In this document: positions 1 through 8,362 of the stretch, piece after piece
Layout: the number at the start of each line of letters is the position of its first letter
How positions within the stretch are numbered: position 1 is the stretch's first letter
Assembly: GCF_024055725.1 (NCBI RefSeq)
Contig: NZ_JAMXMX010000003.1
Location: 62,001 to 126,000, forward strand
Length of the DNA stretch: 64,000 bases
Direction of reading: 5' to 3'
From: Actinoallomurus spadix
GTDB lineage: Bacteria; Actinomycetota; Actinomycetes; Streptosporangiales; Streptosporangiaceae
Position numbers and translations under genes: made by a program
The notes under the pieces: model-generated
Told to the model about the DNA's origin: nothing
Seen by the model: only the letters and a program-made list of their open reading frames with translations
Databases searched by the model: none

Positions 1-422
1 GGTTTGAGATCACGGTGCAGCAGCCCGGCCGCGTGGATCTCGGTCAGCGCCTCGGCCAGGAGCTCGCCGAGCGCGGCGCCCATGTCGGCGGTCAGGGGCC
101 CGTCGGCCTCGACGTGGTCGCGCAGGTTCTGGCCGCGGACGTACTCCATCGCCAGCCACGGCTGCTCGGCCTCCGGGCCGGCGGCATCCACCAGCACGGC
201 CACCCGCGGGCCCTGCACCATGCGGAGCGCCGCGATCTCCCGGTCGAAGCGGGCGCGGACGTCCGTACGGTCGGCGAGGTGCGGGTGGATCACCTTGACG
301 GCGACCCGCAGCCCGTCGGGCGTCACCCCGAAGTAGACCTTGCCCATGCCCCCTTCACCGAGCACCCCGTGCAGTTCGATGTCGCCGAGCACAGGAGGAT
401 CGGCCGGTTTGAGAGGTTCCAT
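1..422 (-). CDS. Serine/threonine protein kinase, N-terminal part (cut by left edge)
   Basis: Reading leftward from an ATG at 422, the frame is open to the window edge and encodes the start of a Hanks-type Ser/Thr kinase. The glycine-rich loop (GEGGMGKVYFG) lies near residues 20-30, the ATP-binding lysine in VAVKVIHPHL near residue 43, a hinge-like AMEYVRGQNL near residue 95, and the catalytic-loop start LHRDLKP just at the edge. The rest of the kinase domain and any transmembrane or sensor domain lie outside. Family knowledge: such actinobacterial kinases are often membrane anchored and autophosphorylating. It is divergent from the HEPN gene; the substrate cannot be inferred. Confidence 0.88.
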   Translation of the reverse strand, partial: MEPLKPADPPVLGDIELHGVLGEGGMGKVYFGVTPDGLRVAVKVIHPHLADRTDVRARFDREIAALRMVQGPRVAVLVDAAGPEAEQPWLAMEYVRGQNLRDHVEADGPLTADMGAALGELLAEALTEIHAAGLLHRDLK

Positions 423-631
423 CGCCACCCGTCGTGAATGATCGTCCACCTTCCGCCTGTTCAGGTTATTGCGTCGCGTCGCGTTACAGGTTGTTACCGT
501 CCGAATCCGGCCATCCGTATCCTCCCTTTTCTGGTGACACATCGACTCACTCGGGGGAACGGAAACGGTGGATCGCCTCCCGGCGTAACCTTGGCGATCC
601 CCCGAACCGACTCGACGACAAGGACGACGCG
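423..631. promoter_or_regulatory. Divergent intergenic region between kinase and HEPN gene
   Basis: About 210 bases separate the divergent kinase and HEPN-protein starts. It is less GC-rich than its surroundings around 465-510 (GTTATTGCGTCG, GTTACAGGTTGTTACC). The in-frame extension of the HEPN gene upstream of 632 reads as non-protein-like sequence, so I treat this as a shared promoter region. No operator palindrome stood out. Confidence 0.35.
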
Positions 632-1930
632 TTGCCCGCCGAACCCCCCACCGAGGCATTCCAGGAGTTCACCCGCAACCTCGAATACGCCCGGCAGCTC
701 GTCGGCGGCGGGAGGCGGCTGGGCCAGCTGCGCGTCGGCGCGTTCGACGTAGACGACCTGTACCGCGCCGCCTGGGTGCAGGCGGTGGCGGCCCTCGACC
801 ACTGGATAACCCGCGAGATCATCGACCGCGCGGTCACCCTCGCCCAGAATCCCTCGATCACCCGGCCGCCGAACTTCAACAAACTCAAGATGCCCGTCGA
901 GCTTTTCGAAAGGGTTCACTACGAGCAGGAGCCGATCGACGCGGCTTTCCGCGCTTTCTTCGAGCAGACCTTCGAATTCCGGACCTTCCAGGCCCCCGAC
1001 AAGATCAAAGAAGGCTTCGCCCACGTCAGCACCGTCAAATTGTGGGTACGCGTGGCGGAGATCATGGATGCGGCGCGGTCGGACGATGAGCCCATCACGC
1101 CCGACATCGTGCGGCAACGGCTCGACAGGATCGCCAAGCGCCGCAACGCCATCGCCCACACGGCCGACCGGGACCCGACCTCCCCGACCATGCGCGCGGC
1201 GATCACGGCGGACGAGACCCTGGCGACCATCAACTGGCTGCAGGCGATGGCGGCCGCCATCCAGGAGGCCGTGGGACAACCCACCGTCGCGCCGGACTAC
1301 GACAGCGGGCCCGAGGACGACGCCGGCCCTACAGCCGAGGTGCGTCTCCAGAAACCGGGCCATCGGCGGGACGCCGAGGGGACCTCAGGAGCCGAGGACG
1401 CGCAGGTGTCCCCGCCCGAGAACTTGTCCCTGACCGAGGCGCCGTCGGCGCGGGCCGACGAGACGTTCGTTCGCCAACGTCACCGGTGGGACGAGACGGA
1501 CCTGCTCGAAAGCATCGAGAATCACTGCCCGCCGGACGTGGCGAGGACCCTCCTGAGCGTCTACCGGCACGCCGAGAAACATCCCGCGTTTCAGGAGTAC
1601 CGGTTCGGGACGGGCGCGCAGCCGTCCGTCACGGCCTGGTTCAGCATCGGCACCGACGATGCCCCGGTGTGGAGCATCTATACCGGGGTCAGTATGTCGG
1701 CGCTCTCCATCAACTTCGAGTGGATGCAGAGCCGCGGTGCCTCCACGGAGGTCCTGAGCAAGCTGGCGCACGACCTCCGGACGATCCGCGGCTGGCGCCA
1801 CCTGCCGGCGAAGCTCGAATCCGATGACTATCGCAGGCGGCCGTCCATCGGAATGCGTTCGCTGGCCGTCCCCTCTACCGCGGAGACCGTCATCACGGCG
1901 CTGAACGACCTGCTCTCCCCCACCGGATGA
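632..1930 (+). CDS. HEPN-domain protein of unknown function
   Basis: A 432-residue protein. The N-terminal ~220 residues look alpha-helical and include RRNAIAHTAD, which matches the R-x4-H motif typical of HEPN domains, frequently RNases or apyrase-like domains in stress and defence systems. A low-complexity acidic linker follows (roughly residues 225-275). A C-terminal domain of about 150 residues with mixed polarity (AWFSIGTDDAPVWSIY) is unrecognised. The frame is open further upstream, but residues there are not protein-like. The TTG at 632 is preceded by AAGGA at a workable distance, so I chose it. The long hairpin at 1936 follows its stop. Role unknown; HEPN assignment is by motif only. 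Confidence 0.62.
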   Translation: MPAEPPTEAFQEFTRNLEYARQLVGGGRRLGQLRVGAFDVDDLYRAAWVQAVAALDHWITREIIDRAVTLAQNPSITRPPNFNKLKMPVELFERVHYEQEPIDAAFRAFFEQTFEFRTFQAPDKIKEGFAHVSTVKLWVRVAEIMDAARSDDEPITPDIVRQRLDRIAKRRNAIAHTADRDPTSPTMRAAITADETLATINWLQAMAAAIQEAVGQPTVAPDYDSGPEDDAGPTAEVRLQKPGHRRDAEGTSGAEDAQVSPPENLSLTEAPSARADETFVRQRHRWDETDLLESIENHCPPDVARTLLSVYRHAEKHPAFQEYRFGTGAQPSVTAWFSIGTDDAPVWSIYTGVSMSALSINFEWMQSRGASTEVLSKLAHDLRTIRGWRHLPAKLESDDYRRRPSIGMRSLAVPSTAETVITALNDLLSPTG

Positions 1931-1935
1931 GCCAT

Positions 1936-1996
1936 CGCAGGCGGTGCCGAGGATCCTTGTCGTCGGCGCGACGAAGGACCTCGGCGTAAGCCTGCG
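1936..1996. terminator. Bidirectional hairpin terminator between convergent genes
   Basis: Nested inverted repeats lie between the stop of the HEPN gene and the stop of the RibD-like gene. The outer arms are CGCAGGC (1936-1942) and GCCTGCG (1990-1996). The inner arms are GCCGAGG (1946-1952) and CCTCGGC (1979-1985), with further near-pairing CCTTGTCGTC/GACGAAGG inside. Position and symmetry suit a shared factor-independent-like terminator without a U tract, common in high-GC actinomycetes. Confidence 0.6.
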
Positions 1997-2005
1997 GAGC
2001 CGCGA

Positions 2006-2587
2006 TCAGCGGCGTACGCGGTAGCGCAGGTGGGTGGCGCCCCTGCCCTGGATGACCACCGGGTCGTCGAAGCGGTGCGGGGCGCCGGTGAGGCCGGCGA
2101 AGTAGGGGATGCCCGCGCCGAGCAGAACGGGGACGAGGCTGACGACGACCTCGTCCACCAGGCCCAGGTCGAGGGCCTGCCGGGCGATGTCCGCGCTCGC
2201 GACGCAGACGTCCTCGTCCCCGGCGATCTCCTTGGCGCGGGCGATGCCCTCCGCGACGTCGCCGGCGAACGTCGTACGCGGCCGCGTCGCCGCGTCCTGC
2301 GGCACGTTGTGGGTCACGACGACGACCGGCGCGCCGATCGGATGGTCGTCGTTCCAGCCGTTGGTCAGGTCGAACAGCCGGCGGCCGCAGACGAGCGCAC
2401 CGGTGCCGGCGAGGACGCCGCGCAGCAGCTCCGCGCTGTCGGCGTCGACCTGGAAGGCCGTGTGCTCGTCGGCGCCGGGCACGGTGACGTCGCCGGCGCC
2501 GTACCAGCCGAACAGCTCACCGATCCCGTCGTCCGGGTCGGCGATGTATCCGTCCAGCGACATCGTCATGTGCGAGTACACGGCCAT
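2006..2587 (-). CDS. Dihydrofolate reductase-like / RibD C-terminal domain reductase
   Basis: A 193-residue protein of the RibD C-terminal/DHFR-like superfamily. The N-terminus MAVYSHMTMSLDGYIA has the family's 'xSLDGxIA' strand-loop; GTGALVCGRRLFDLTNGW and a C-terminal VDEVVVSLVPVLLGAGIPYF complete the usual fold core. Such stand-alone proteins are predicted NAD(P)H-dependent reductases with unassigned substrates, not the riboflavin or folate enzymes. The ATG at 2587 has an AGGGAGG ribosome-binding site 5 bases upstream, so the longer frame (to 2653) was rejected. Convergent with the HEPN gene; no link to the cluster is visible. Confidence 0.8.
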   Translation of the reverse strand: MAVYSHMTMSLDGYIADPDDGIGELFGWYGAGDVTVPGADEHTAFQVDADSAELLRGVLAGTGALVCGRRLFDLTNGWNDDHPIGAPVVVVTHNVPQDAATRPRTTFAGDVAEGIARAKEIAGDEDVCVASADIARQALDLGLVDEVVVSLVPVLLGAGIPYFAGLTGAPHRFDDPVVIQGRGATHLRYRVRR

Positions 2588-2784
2588 GGGGGCCTCCCTG
2601 GTGCTGCTCTCCGAGTGGACGGTCCTGTAACGGCCCAGGTGACCGGAACTCATCGGTGAATCTCACTTTTTCTCTCGGCCACCGCCTCGTCCCGGCCGGG
2701 CGCCGCGCGTGTCGGCCGCGGCAGGTCGGTCCGGGCGACCGCAGCCGGTACCGCCGGGGCCGGGTCGCCCGCCCGGCAGAGGCG

Positions 2785-3633
2785 TCAGGCGATCTGGTGG
2801 CCGTCGGGGAAGTCGGTCGAGCGGGACAGCTCCTCCCAGGTGTCCAGGTCCTTGTCCAGCTCCGCTCGCGCCGCGCGGACGAGACGCAACGCGTCGGAGC
2901 CGAGCACCAGGTGGGCGGGCGGGTCGGGCTCGTCGAGGATGCGCAGGACGGCCGCCGCCGCCTTCTCGGGGTCGCCGAGCTGGTTTCCGCTCGCCGCCTG
3001 CCGGGCCGCGCGGATCGGCTCGAAGAGCTCGTCGTAGTCGGAGATGCCACGCGGCACGCGGACCATCGAGCGCCCGGCCCAGTCGGTGCGGAAGGACCCG
3101 GGCTCGATGGCGGTGACATGGATGCCGAACCCCGCGACCTCCTTGCCGACCGCCTCGAGGATGCCTTCGAGCGCGTACTTGCTGCCGCAGTACGCCGAGA
3201 CGCCGGGGAAGGCGGCCAGGCCGCCCATCGAGGTCACGGCGAGGACGTGCCCGCGTCGGCGCTCGCGCATGTACGGCAGGACGGCCCGTACGGTCGCTGC
3301 GGCGCCGAACACGTTGACCTCGAACTGGGCGCGGAGCTCGCTCAGCGGGGTCTCCTCGAAGGTCCCCTCGACGCCGTAGCCGGCGTTGGCGATGAGGACG
3401 TCGATGGGGCCGACGGAGTCCTCCACGTCCGCCACGACGGAGCGGACCGCGGCCTCGTCGGTGACGTCGAGGAGGCGCGCGTGGGCGTGTTCGGGGCTCA
3501 GGGCCGCGAAATCCTCCGCGTCGGCCTGCTTGCGCACCGTCCCGACGACGGTGTGACCCGCCCGGAGGGCGCCGGCGGCGAAGGCGCGGCCCAGGCCGCT
3601 GCTCACCCCGGTGATCAGGAAAGTCTTGTCCAT
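2785..3633 (-). CDS. Short-chain dehydrogenase/reductase
   Basis: A 282-residue classical SDR. The cofactor motif TGVSSGLG sits at residues 8-15, NAG follows in LIANAGYG, the catalytic Ser is in AVTSMGG, and YxxxK appears as YCGSK. The C-terminal region (HLVLGSDALRLVRAARAEL) resembles SDRs annotated as oxidoreductases acting on small ketones or sterols; the substrate is unknown. It is divergent from the adjacent TetR gene with 82 bases between starts, the usual arrangement for a repressor and its target. Confidence 0.85.
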   Translation of the reverse strand: MDKTFLITGVSSGLGRAFAAGALRAGHTVVGTVRKQADAEDFAALSPEHAHARLLDVTDEAAVRSVVADVEDSVGPIDVLIANAGYGVEGTFEETPLSELRAQFEVNVFGAAATVRAVLPYMRERRRGHVLAVTSMGGLAAFPGVSAYCGSKYALEGILEAVGKEVAGFGIHVTAIEPGSFRTDWAGRSMVRVPRGISDYDELFEPIRAARQAASGNQLGDPEKAAAAVLRILDEPDPPAHLVLGSDALRLVRAARAELDKDLDTWEELSRSTDFPDGHQIA

Positions 3634-3715
3634 GACCCTTACTCTACACACTGCTGATTTTTTTCCGCACTGTGCAGAATACGGTAGCCTCTTCGGTGGT
3701 CGGAGGAGGAGAACG
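3634..3715. promoter_or_regulatory. Divergent SDR/TetR promoter region with possible operator
   Basis: The short space between the divergent SDR and TetR starts contains an AT-rich core (GATTTTTTTCC) flanked by two related elements, CACACTGC and GCACTGTGCAG, a plausible TetR operator. GGAGGAGG precedes the TetR ATG. The assignment rests on position and weak symmetry only. Confidence 0.4.
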
Positions 3716-4330
3716 ATGGGCAGGCGAGCTGGCGCTCCGAGCAAAGGAGACCGCCGGGAGCAGGCGCTCCTCGACGCGGCGGAGGTCCTCCTCGAGCAGA
3801 CCGGCCTGGAGCGGATGACGGTCGACGCGATCGCCCGGGGGGCCGGCATCTCCCGCGGCTCGATGTACTTCTACTTCGGTTCCAAGCACGAGGTGCTCGA
3901 GGCGCTGGTCCGCCGCACGATGTCCGAGATCCGGCAGGAGGCGTCGATCACCGCGGACGACCTGGCGTCCTCGCCGGTCGGTGCCATGGAGCGGGCGGTC
4001 AGGAGCGTCGAGAAGATGTGGCGCGATCACGGCACGGTGATGCGCGCCGCCGTCGAGTACGGCGCCGCGCACTCCGGCATCGGTGCCGCGTGGGACGAGA
4101 CCGTGGAGCTGTTCGCCGCGACGATGCGGGGCGTGCTCGCCCGTGCGGGCGTGCCCGACGGGGACGGCCCGCAGGACGCCGCGGCCCTGGCCCGTGCCCT
4201 GTGCTGGATGACCGAGCGGGCCTTCTACCAGGCCTCCCGAGCCCCCGACGATCAGCTGGCGCGGGCCGCCGAGACGTCCATCGAGGTCTGGCGCCGGATC
4301 ATGACGGCGCCCGCGCCTCCGGAGGGCTGA
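3716..4330 (+). CDS. TetR family transcriptional regulator
   Basis: A 204-residue TetR-type regulator. Residues about 14-60 form the DNA-binding helix-turn-helix (LLDAAEVLLEQTG, MTVDAIARGAGIS, GSMYFYFGSK). The variable C-terminal ligand/dimer domain has no recognisable ligand class. The start at ATG 3716 is set by the strong GGAGGAGGAG sequence upstream; the frame is open earlier to 3611 but would run into the divergent SDR. It likely represses itself and the divergent SDR. Confidence 0.87.
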   Translation: MGRRAGAPSKGDRREQALLDAAEVLLEQTGLERMTVDAIARGAGISRGSMYFYFGSKHEVLEALVRRTMSEIRQEASITADDLASSPVGAMERAVRSVEKMWRDHGTVMRAAVEYGAAHSGIGAAWDETVELFAATMRGVLARAGVPDGDGPQDAAALARALCWMTERAFYQASRAPDDQLARAAETSIEVWRRIMTAPAPPEG

Positions 4331-4333
4331 GCG

Positions 4334-4372
4334 GCCGAAGGCGCGAGTGACGATCTTCGTGGTACCTTCGGC
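4334..4372 (+). terminator. Hairpin after TetR gene
   Basis: Perfect 8-base arms GCCGAAGG (4334-4341) and CCTTCGGC (4365-4372) follow the TetR stop by a few bases. The 23-base loop is long for an intrinsic terminator, so it may instead be an attenuator-like structure ahead of the downstream hydrolase. Confidence 0.4.
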
Positions 4373-4497
4373 GTCGCCGTGCACCACTGCGCATTCGAGG
4401 AGGTGAGACCGATCAACGCTGTGACAGGTCGGGGCTCCCTCCTCCGCATGGCCTAGGGAGCGCCCGCGCAAGGCATTCCGAAAGGCCTGAAACGCTG

Positions 4498-5226
4498 ATG
4501 CGCTTCATCTCCCGGACGTCGTCGGACGGCGTCACCGAACGGTTCTTCACCCTCGACGAGGTCCCCGGCGTGCTGTGGACGCCGGAAGACGCCTCCGGTA
4601 CTCGTCCGCTGATCCTGCTGGGGCACGGTGGCGGGCAGCGCAAGACGGCCCCCGCGACCGTGGCCCACGCGCGTCGCTTCGCCGCCGCGGGTTTCGCGGT
4701 CGTCGCGATCGACGCGCCGAACCACGGCGACCGGCCCAAGTCGGAGGAGTTCGGCCGGATCGCGGCCGAGCTGCGGGCCGGCATGGCCGCCGGCCGGAGT
4801 CCGGGTGCGCTGGTCGCCGGCATGCACGGTCACCTGGCCGGTCAGGCCGTCGCGGACTGGCGGGCGGTCCTGACCGCCGTCCAGCGCCTCGACCAGGTCG
4901 GGACCGGCCCGGTGGGCTACTGCGGCATGTCGATGGGCTGCGGGCTCGGCATCCCGCTCATCGCGGCGGAACCCCGGATCCGGGCCGCGGTGCTCGGCCT
5001 GCTCGGTGTGCACGGGCTGGCCGAGGACGCCGCCCGGATCACCGTGCCGGTGCGGTTCCTGGTCCAGTGGGACGACCGGCTGGTGCGACGAGACGAGAGC
5101 CTGGCCCTGTTCGACGCCCTGGCCTCGGCGGAGAAGACGCTGCACGCCAATCCCGGCGATCACGGGGACGTGCCGTCGTTCGAAGCGGACGACGCCGTGG
5201 GTTTCTTCACCCGGCATCTGAGCTGA
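4498..5226 (+). CDS. Alpha/beta hydrolase
   Basis: A 242-residue cytosolic alpha/beta hydrolase. The oxyanion region is LLGHGGGQRK (about residues 40-49). The nucleophile elbow is YCGMSMGCG (GxSxG, Ser near residue 143). A late Asp lies in LVQWDDRLV and the catalytic His in GDHGD near residue 223. This layout resembles small dienelactone-hydrolase-like esterases. The substrate is unknown. It precedes the first cluster gene by about 320 bases and I place it outside the cluster. Confidence 0.78.
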   Translation: MRFISRTSSDGVTERFFTLDEVPGVLWTPEDASGTRPLILLGHGGGQRKTAPATVAHARRFAAAGFAVVAIDAPNHGDRPKSEEFGRIAAELRAGMAAGRSPGALVAGMHGHLAGQAVADWRAVLTAVQRLDQVGTGPVGYCGMSMGCGLGIPLIAAEPRIRAAVLGLLGVHGLAEDAARITVPVRFLVQWDDRLVRRDESLALFDALASAEKTLHANPGDHGDVPSFEADDAVGFFTRHLS

Positions 5227-5543
5227 CGCACGAATCGCGGCGCGTCCGCGGGCCGACCGCCCCCACCGACCGACCACCACCGCTCGCCACCGGCCGATCA
5301 CGGCCCGGCGCGGAGGTCAAGTAGCGGGAACGCGACGTCGAAGCCTCAGGGCGACCGTCCGGATCGGACCCACGGGGCCTTGATCAGCGCATGTGCAGAT
5401 CGCATGTTCAACACCTGCGGATCGCACACCGATCTCATGACTCCCGCACTACAGGGTTTCGCCGTTCACGACGATTCTTGACCTCGGCAAGAGAACAGGA
5501 CAGGGAGATCGTCCGGAGAAGGTTCCGAGGATGGAGGCGGCGC
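5227..5543 (+). promoter_or_regulatory. Intergenic region upstream of phosphonopyruvate decarboxylase with 11-base-phased repeats
   Basis: A 317-base gene-free stretch. At 5394-5404 and 5416-5426 lie near-identical copies TGCAGATCGCA and TGCGGATCGCA, exactly 22 bases apart, with TGTTCAA at the intermediate 11-base step (5405). Such 11-base phasing is what SARP-type activators bind. Around 5485 is TTCTTGACC, a possible -35-like element. GGAGG at 5533-5537 is the ribosome-binding site of the next gene. Confidence 0.42.
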
Positions 5544-6704
5544 GTGATCGACGCGGGATTGCTGATGACGGAGTTGACCGGTCGTGGGGTGAGCCAGGTG
5601 AGCGGCGTGCCCTGCTCCTTCCTCACGCCGATCATCAACAGGGCGATCAGCGATCCGAATGTCGGCTACCTACCGGTCACGCAGGAGGGCGAGGCGGTGG
5701 CGCTGGCCGCCGGCGCATGGCTCGGCGGAGGGCTGGGCTGCGTGATCAGCCAGAATTCCGGGCTGGGCAATATCGTGAACCCGCTCACCTCGCTCCTGCA
5801 TCCCTGCCGGATTCCGGCGCTCCTCATGATCACGTGGCGGGGACGGCCCGGGCGGCCGGACGAGCCGCAGCACGAGCTGATGGGCATGGTGACCGAACCT
5901 CTCCTGGCCCTCCTCCGCGTCGACTCCTCGCGGCTGCCCGCTGATCAGGGGCGGCTCAAGGAGGTCTTGGATCGTTCCTTCGAGGACCTGAACGACGATC
6001 GGTCGCACGCCCTGGTCGTCGACCACGGCGTCGTCGCCGCCGAACCGCTGAGCGAACCCGAACCGGGCGTTCTGCCCGAAGCGCGGATCCACCGCGCGCA
6101 CCGGCCTCTCCCAGGGGCGACGGTACGCCGCGTGGAGGCCCTCCAGCGGCTCCTCGAGATCATCCCGGACGAGGCCGCCGTGGTGTCGACGACCGGGAAG
6201 ACGAGCCGCGAACTGTTCACCATCGCCGACCGTCCGCAGAACTTCTACGTGGTCGGGGCGATGGGCTCGGCCGCCATGGTCGGGTTGGGCGTGGCGCTGC
6301 ACTCCCCGCGTCCCGTCGTCGTCGTGGACGGTGACGGCGCGCTGCTCATGCGGCTGGGGTCACTGGCCACCGTCGGCGCGCAGGCGCCCGACAACCTGGT
6401 CCACGTCGTCCTCGACAACGGCGTTCACGACTCCACCGGGGGGCAGCGGAGCCTGTCGGCCACGACCGACCTGCCGGCCGTGGCGGCGGCGTGCGGCTAC
6501 GCGCGGGTCTACGAGTGCGTGGACCTCGGCGCCTTCGAGGCCGGCCTCAAGGACTCCCTGTACGCCACCGGCCCCTCCCTGATCCACCTGCGGATCACCC
6601 CCGGCTCGCTGGCGAAGCTGGGCAGGCCGACCGTGCACCCCGCGGACGTGGCGAGCCGGTTCCGCGACTTCGTCAGGACGGCGCGCGTCGCGCAGACCCG
6701 GTGA
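5544..6704 (+). CDS. ppd: Phosphonopyruvate decarboxylase
   Basis: A 386-residue thiamine diphosphate enzyme predicted to convert phosphonopyruvate to phosphonoacetaldehyde, the irreversible step that pulls the unfavourable PEP mutase reaction forward. The N-terminal Pyr half (SGVPCSFLTPIIN, VTQEGEAVALAAGAWLGGG with the TPP-activating Glu, SQNSGLGNIVNPLTSL) and the C-terminal PP half (VVVDGDGALLMRLG, then VLDNGVHDSTGGQ: the GDG...N metal/diphosphate motif) are both complete. Length is typical (~380). GTG at 5544 is preceded by GGAGG at 6 bases, while the frame upstream of it is not protein-like. It stands alone on the plus strand, 30 kb from pepM, an unusual separation. Confidence 0.93.
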   Translation: MIDAGLLMTELTGRGVSQVSGVPCSFLTPIINRAISDPNVGYLPVTQEGEAVALAAGAWLGGGLGCVISQNSGLGNIVNPLTSLLHPCRIPALLMITWRGRPGRPDEPQHELMGMVTEPLLALLRVDSSRLPADQGRLKEVLDRSFEDLNDDRSHALVVDHGVVAAEPLSEPEPGVLPEARIHRAHRPLPGATVRRVEALQRLLEIIPDEAAVVSTTGKTSRELFTIADRPQNFYVVGAMGSAAMVGLGVALHSPRPVVVVDGDGALLMRLGSLATVGAQAPDNLVHVVLDNGVHDSTGGQRSLSATTDLPAVAAACGYARVYECVDLGAFEAGLKDSLYATGPSLIHLRITPGSLAKLGRPTVHPADVASRFRDFVRTARVAQTR

Positions 6705-6731
6705 GTGAGACGCCGGGCCGGGCACGGAAAC

Positions 6732-6776
6732 AGGGACGGGGACGGGGACGGGGACGGGGACGGGGATGGGGACGAG
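6732..6776. repeat. GGGGAC hexanucleotide tandem repeat
   Basis: Seven or so imperfect tandem copies of the hexamer GGGGAC (one reads GGGGAT) lie in the 104-base space between the convergent ends of the phosphonopyruvate decarboxylase and a TetR gene. It is a simple sequence repeat prone to slippage; the G runs on the plus strand could form a quadruplex in the transcript. No coding role is evident. Confidence 0.8.
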
Positions 6777-6808
6777 AACGGCGCACGGGCGCGACGAGGG
6801 GGAAGGGT

Positions 6809-7501
6809 TCAGCGGCCCTTCTCCTCCTCGGCGCCGCTCTCCGCGGCCTTCTTCGCGAAATGCTCCGAGATAGCCAGGCAGACCTCGACCCATGTGTCGA
6901 GGAACCGGTCGTCGTCGAGCCCGAGCGGCTTCTGCCCATAGATCGACTCGAGCATGCGGTAATACCCCATCGAGCCGGAGATGATCAGTGCGAGTGACTC
7001 GGCGTCGACCCCCTCCAGGCCGTCGGAGGCGGTCACCTGCGCGATCCACCGGGCGATCTCCCGGTGCGGCCGGTCGTGGACGGCCTCCCGGACGTCGTCC
7101 ACCAGCCCGGGCACCACGTCGCCCTCCTGGCGTACGAGCCGCAGCAGCGGCTCCCGGTTGGTCAGCTCCTGAAGATTCCACCGGCCCAGCATGATGAGCT
7201 CGGACCGGAAGTCGGCGAGCGGGAGAAGGTCCATCACCGAGACGACCCGCTCCAGGTCCTCGATCTGCTTGCGCACGCCCGCGCGCAGGACCTCTTCCTT
7301 ACTCGCGAAGTGCTGGTACAGGGCACCCGAGCGGGGGGCCAGGCCGGCGCGGCTCTCGATGTCGGCGACCGTGGTGTTGCGGTATCCGCGCTCGGCGAAC
7401 AGCTCCATGGCCGCCGTGATCATGCGATCGCGCGTCGCCCCGGATCGATCGCCGGAACCGGCCGGCCGCTTACGCCGTGCGGCCTGGTCATCTTTCTTCA
7501 T
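6809..7501 (-). CDS. TetR family transcriptional regulator
   Basis: A 230-residue TetR-family protein. A basic, disordered N-terminus of about 22 residues (KKDDQAARRKRPAGS) precedes the helix-turn-helix (MITAAMELFAERGYRNTTV, DIESRAGLA, GALYQHFASK, residues about 28-72). The ligand domain is unassigned. It lies just downstream of, and on the same strand as, the MBL hydrolase gene, within the cluster; it may be a pathway-specific repressor or answer to the product or an intermediate. Targets cannot be read from sequence. Confidence 0.85.
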   Translation of the reverse strand: MKKDDQAARRKRPAGSGDRSGATRDRMITAAMELFAERGYRNTTVADIESRAGLAPRSGALYQHFASKEEVLRAGVRKQIEDLERVVSVMDLLPLADFRSELIMLGRWNLQELTNREPLLRLVRQEGDVVPGLVDDVREAVHDRPHREIARWIAQVTASDGLEGVDAESLALIISGSMGYYRMLESIYGQKPLGLDDDRFLDTWVEVCLAISEHFAKKAAESGAEEEKGR

Positions 7502-7574
7502 CTTTGCCTTCCACCGCCTTCACTGGATGAACGATAACAGCGATGTGCTGGACGAATACGCTGAGGTTCACTCG

Positions 7575-8327
7575 TCATTCAAGGTTCACCACGAGCCCGT
7601 CCGCGGCGATCTCGAAGCCGGCGACCGGCAGGTCGTCGAGGACGTCGGCGGACATGTGGGTGAGGATCACCCGGCCGGCGCCGATCGATCGGCGGTGGGC
7701 GACGAGGTCGGCGAGGCGCAGATGGTACGGAATCGCCTTGTCGCGGTAGTAGGCCTCTGCGATGAGCAGGTCCGTGTCCCGGGCGGCCTCGACGATCGCG
7801 TCGGTCCAGGCGGTGTCGCCCGTGTACGCCACCGCGCGGCCGCCGACCGTGACGCGGAGGATCAGGGCGGGAGCGCCGCTCGGATGGTCGGCCGCCCACG
7901 TGGTGACCTCGGTCCCGGCGACCGTCGCCGTCGTGCCGGGCGGCAGTTCCGTCACCTCGACCGGGAAGGCCCGCCGCGCCGTGGAGGATCCCGGGAACAG
8001 CACCTCCATCGCCTCGGTGAGCCGCCGTCCGGTGCCCGGCGGGCCGGCGATCAGGAGCGGCTCCCGGCGGCGGGAGAACTGCCCGTCCAGGATGAGGAAG
8101 GGAAGCCCACCGAAATGATCTCCATGCAGGTGCGAGACGATCACCGCGCCGATCTCGCCGGGCGGCAGCCCGAACCGCTTCAGCGCGGTCAGCGAGGTGG
8201 CGCCGCAGTCCAGCAGGACGGGCGCGTCGTCGGCGCGGGCGCGGACGTGGACGCACGCCTGGAACCGTCCGCCGCTGCCGAACGCGTCCCCGCACCCGGC
8301 GAAGGTCACGGTCACCGGTCCGGTCAT
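7575..8327 (-). CDS. Metallo-beta-lactamase-fold hydrolase (RNase Z/PhnP-like group)
   Basis: A 250-residue MBL-fold protein. VIVSHLHGDHFGG (about residues 61-73) holds the HxHxDH zinc motif, YTGDTAW the bridging Asp, and LTHMSAD a late His, as in RNase Z-like phosphodiesterases and related arylsulfatase-type enzymes. The family includes PhnP, a cyclic ribose-phosphodiesterase of phosphonate metabolism, so a phosphoester- or phosphonate-linked substrate is conceivable here, but the fold is too widespread to decide. It is divergent from the ptxD homologue with only 35 bases between starts, suggesting co-regulation. Confidence 0.8.
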   Translation of the reverse strand: MTGPVTVTFAGCGDAFGSGGRFQACVHVRARADDAPVLLDCGATSLTALKRFGLPPGEIGAVIVSHLHGDHFGGLPFLILDGQFSRRREPLLIAGPPGTGRRLTEAMEVLFPGSSTARRAFPVEVTELPPGTTATVAGTEVTTWAADHPSGAPALILRVTVGGRAVAYTGDTAWTDAIVEAARDTDLLIAEAYYRDKAIPYHLRLADLVAHRRSIGAGRVILTHMSADVLDDLPVAGFEIAADGLVVNLE

Positions 8328-8362
8328 GTCGAGGTCGCCTTCCGTGTCGGGGGTCCGTGGTC

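Noticed and set aside
434-631. N-terminal extension of the HEPN-domain gene to 434
   Set aside because: Residues are Arg/Ser/Pro-rich and unlike protein; a TTG at 632 with AAGGA upstream is a better start and leaves room for divergent promoters.
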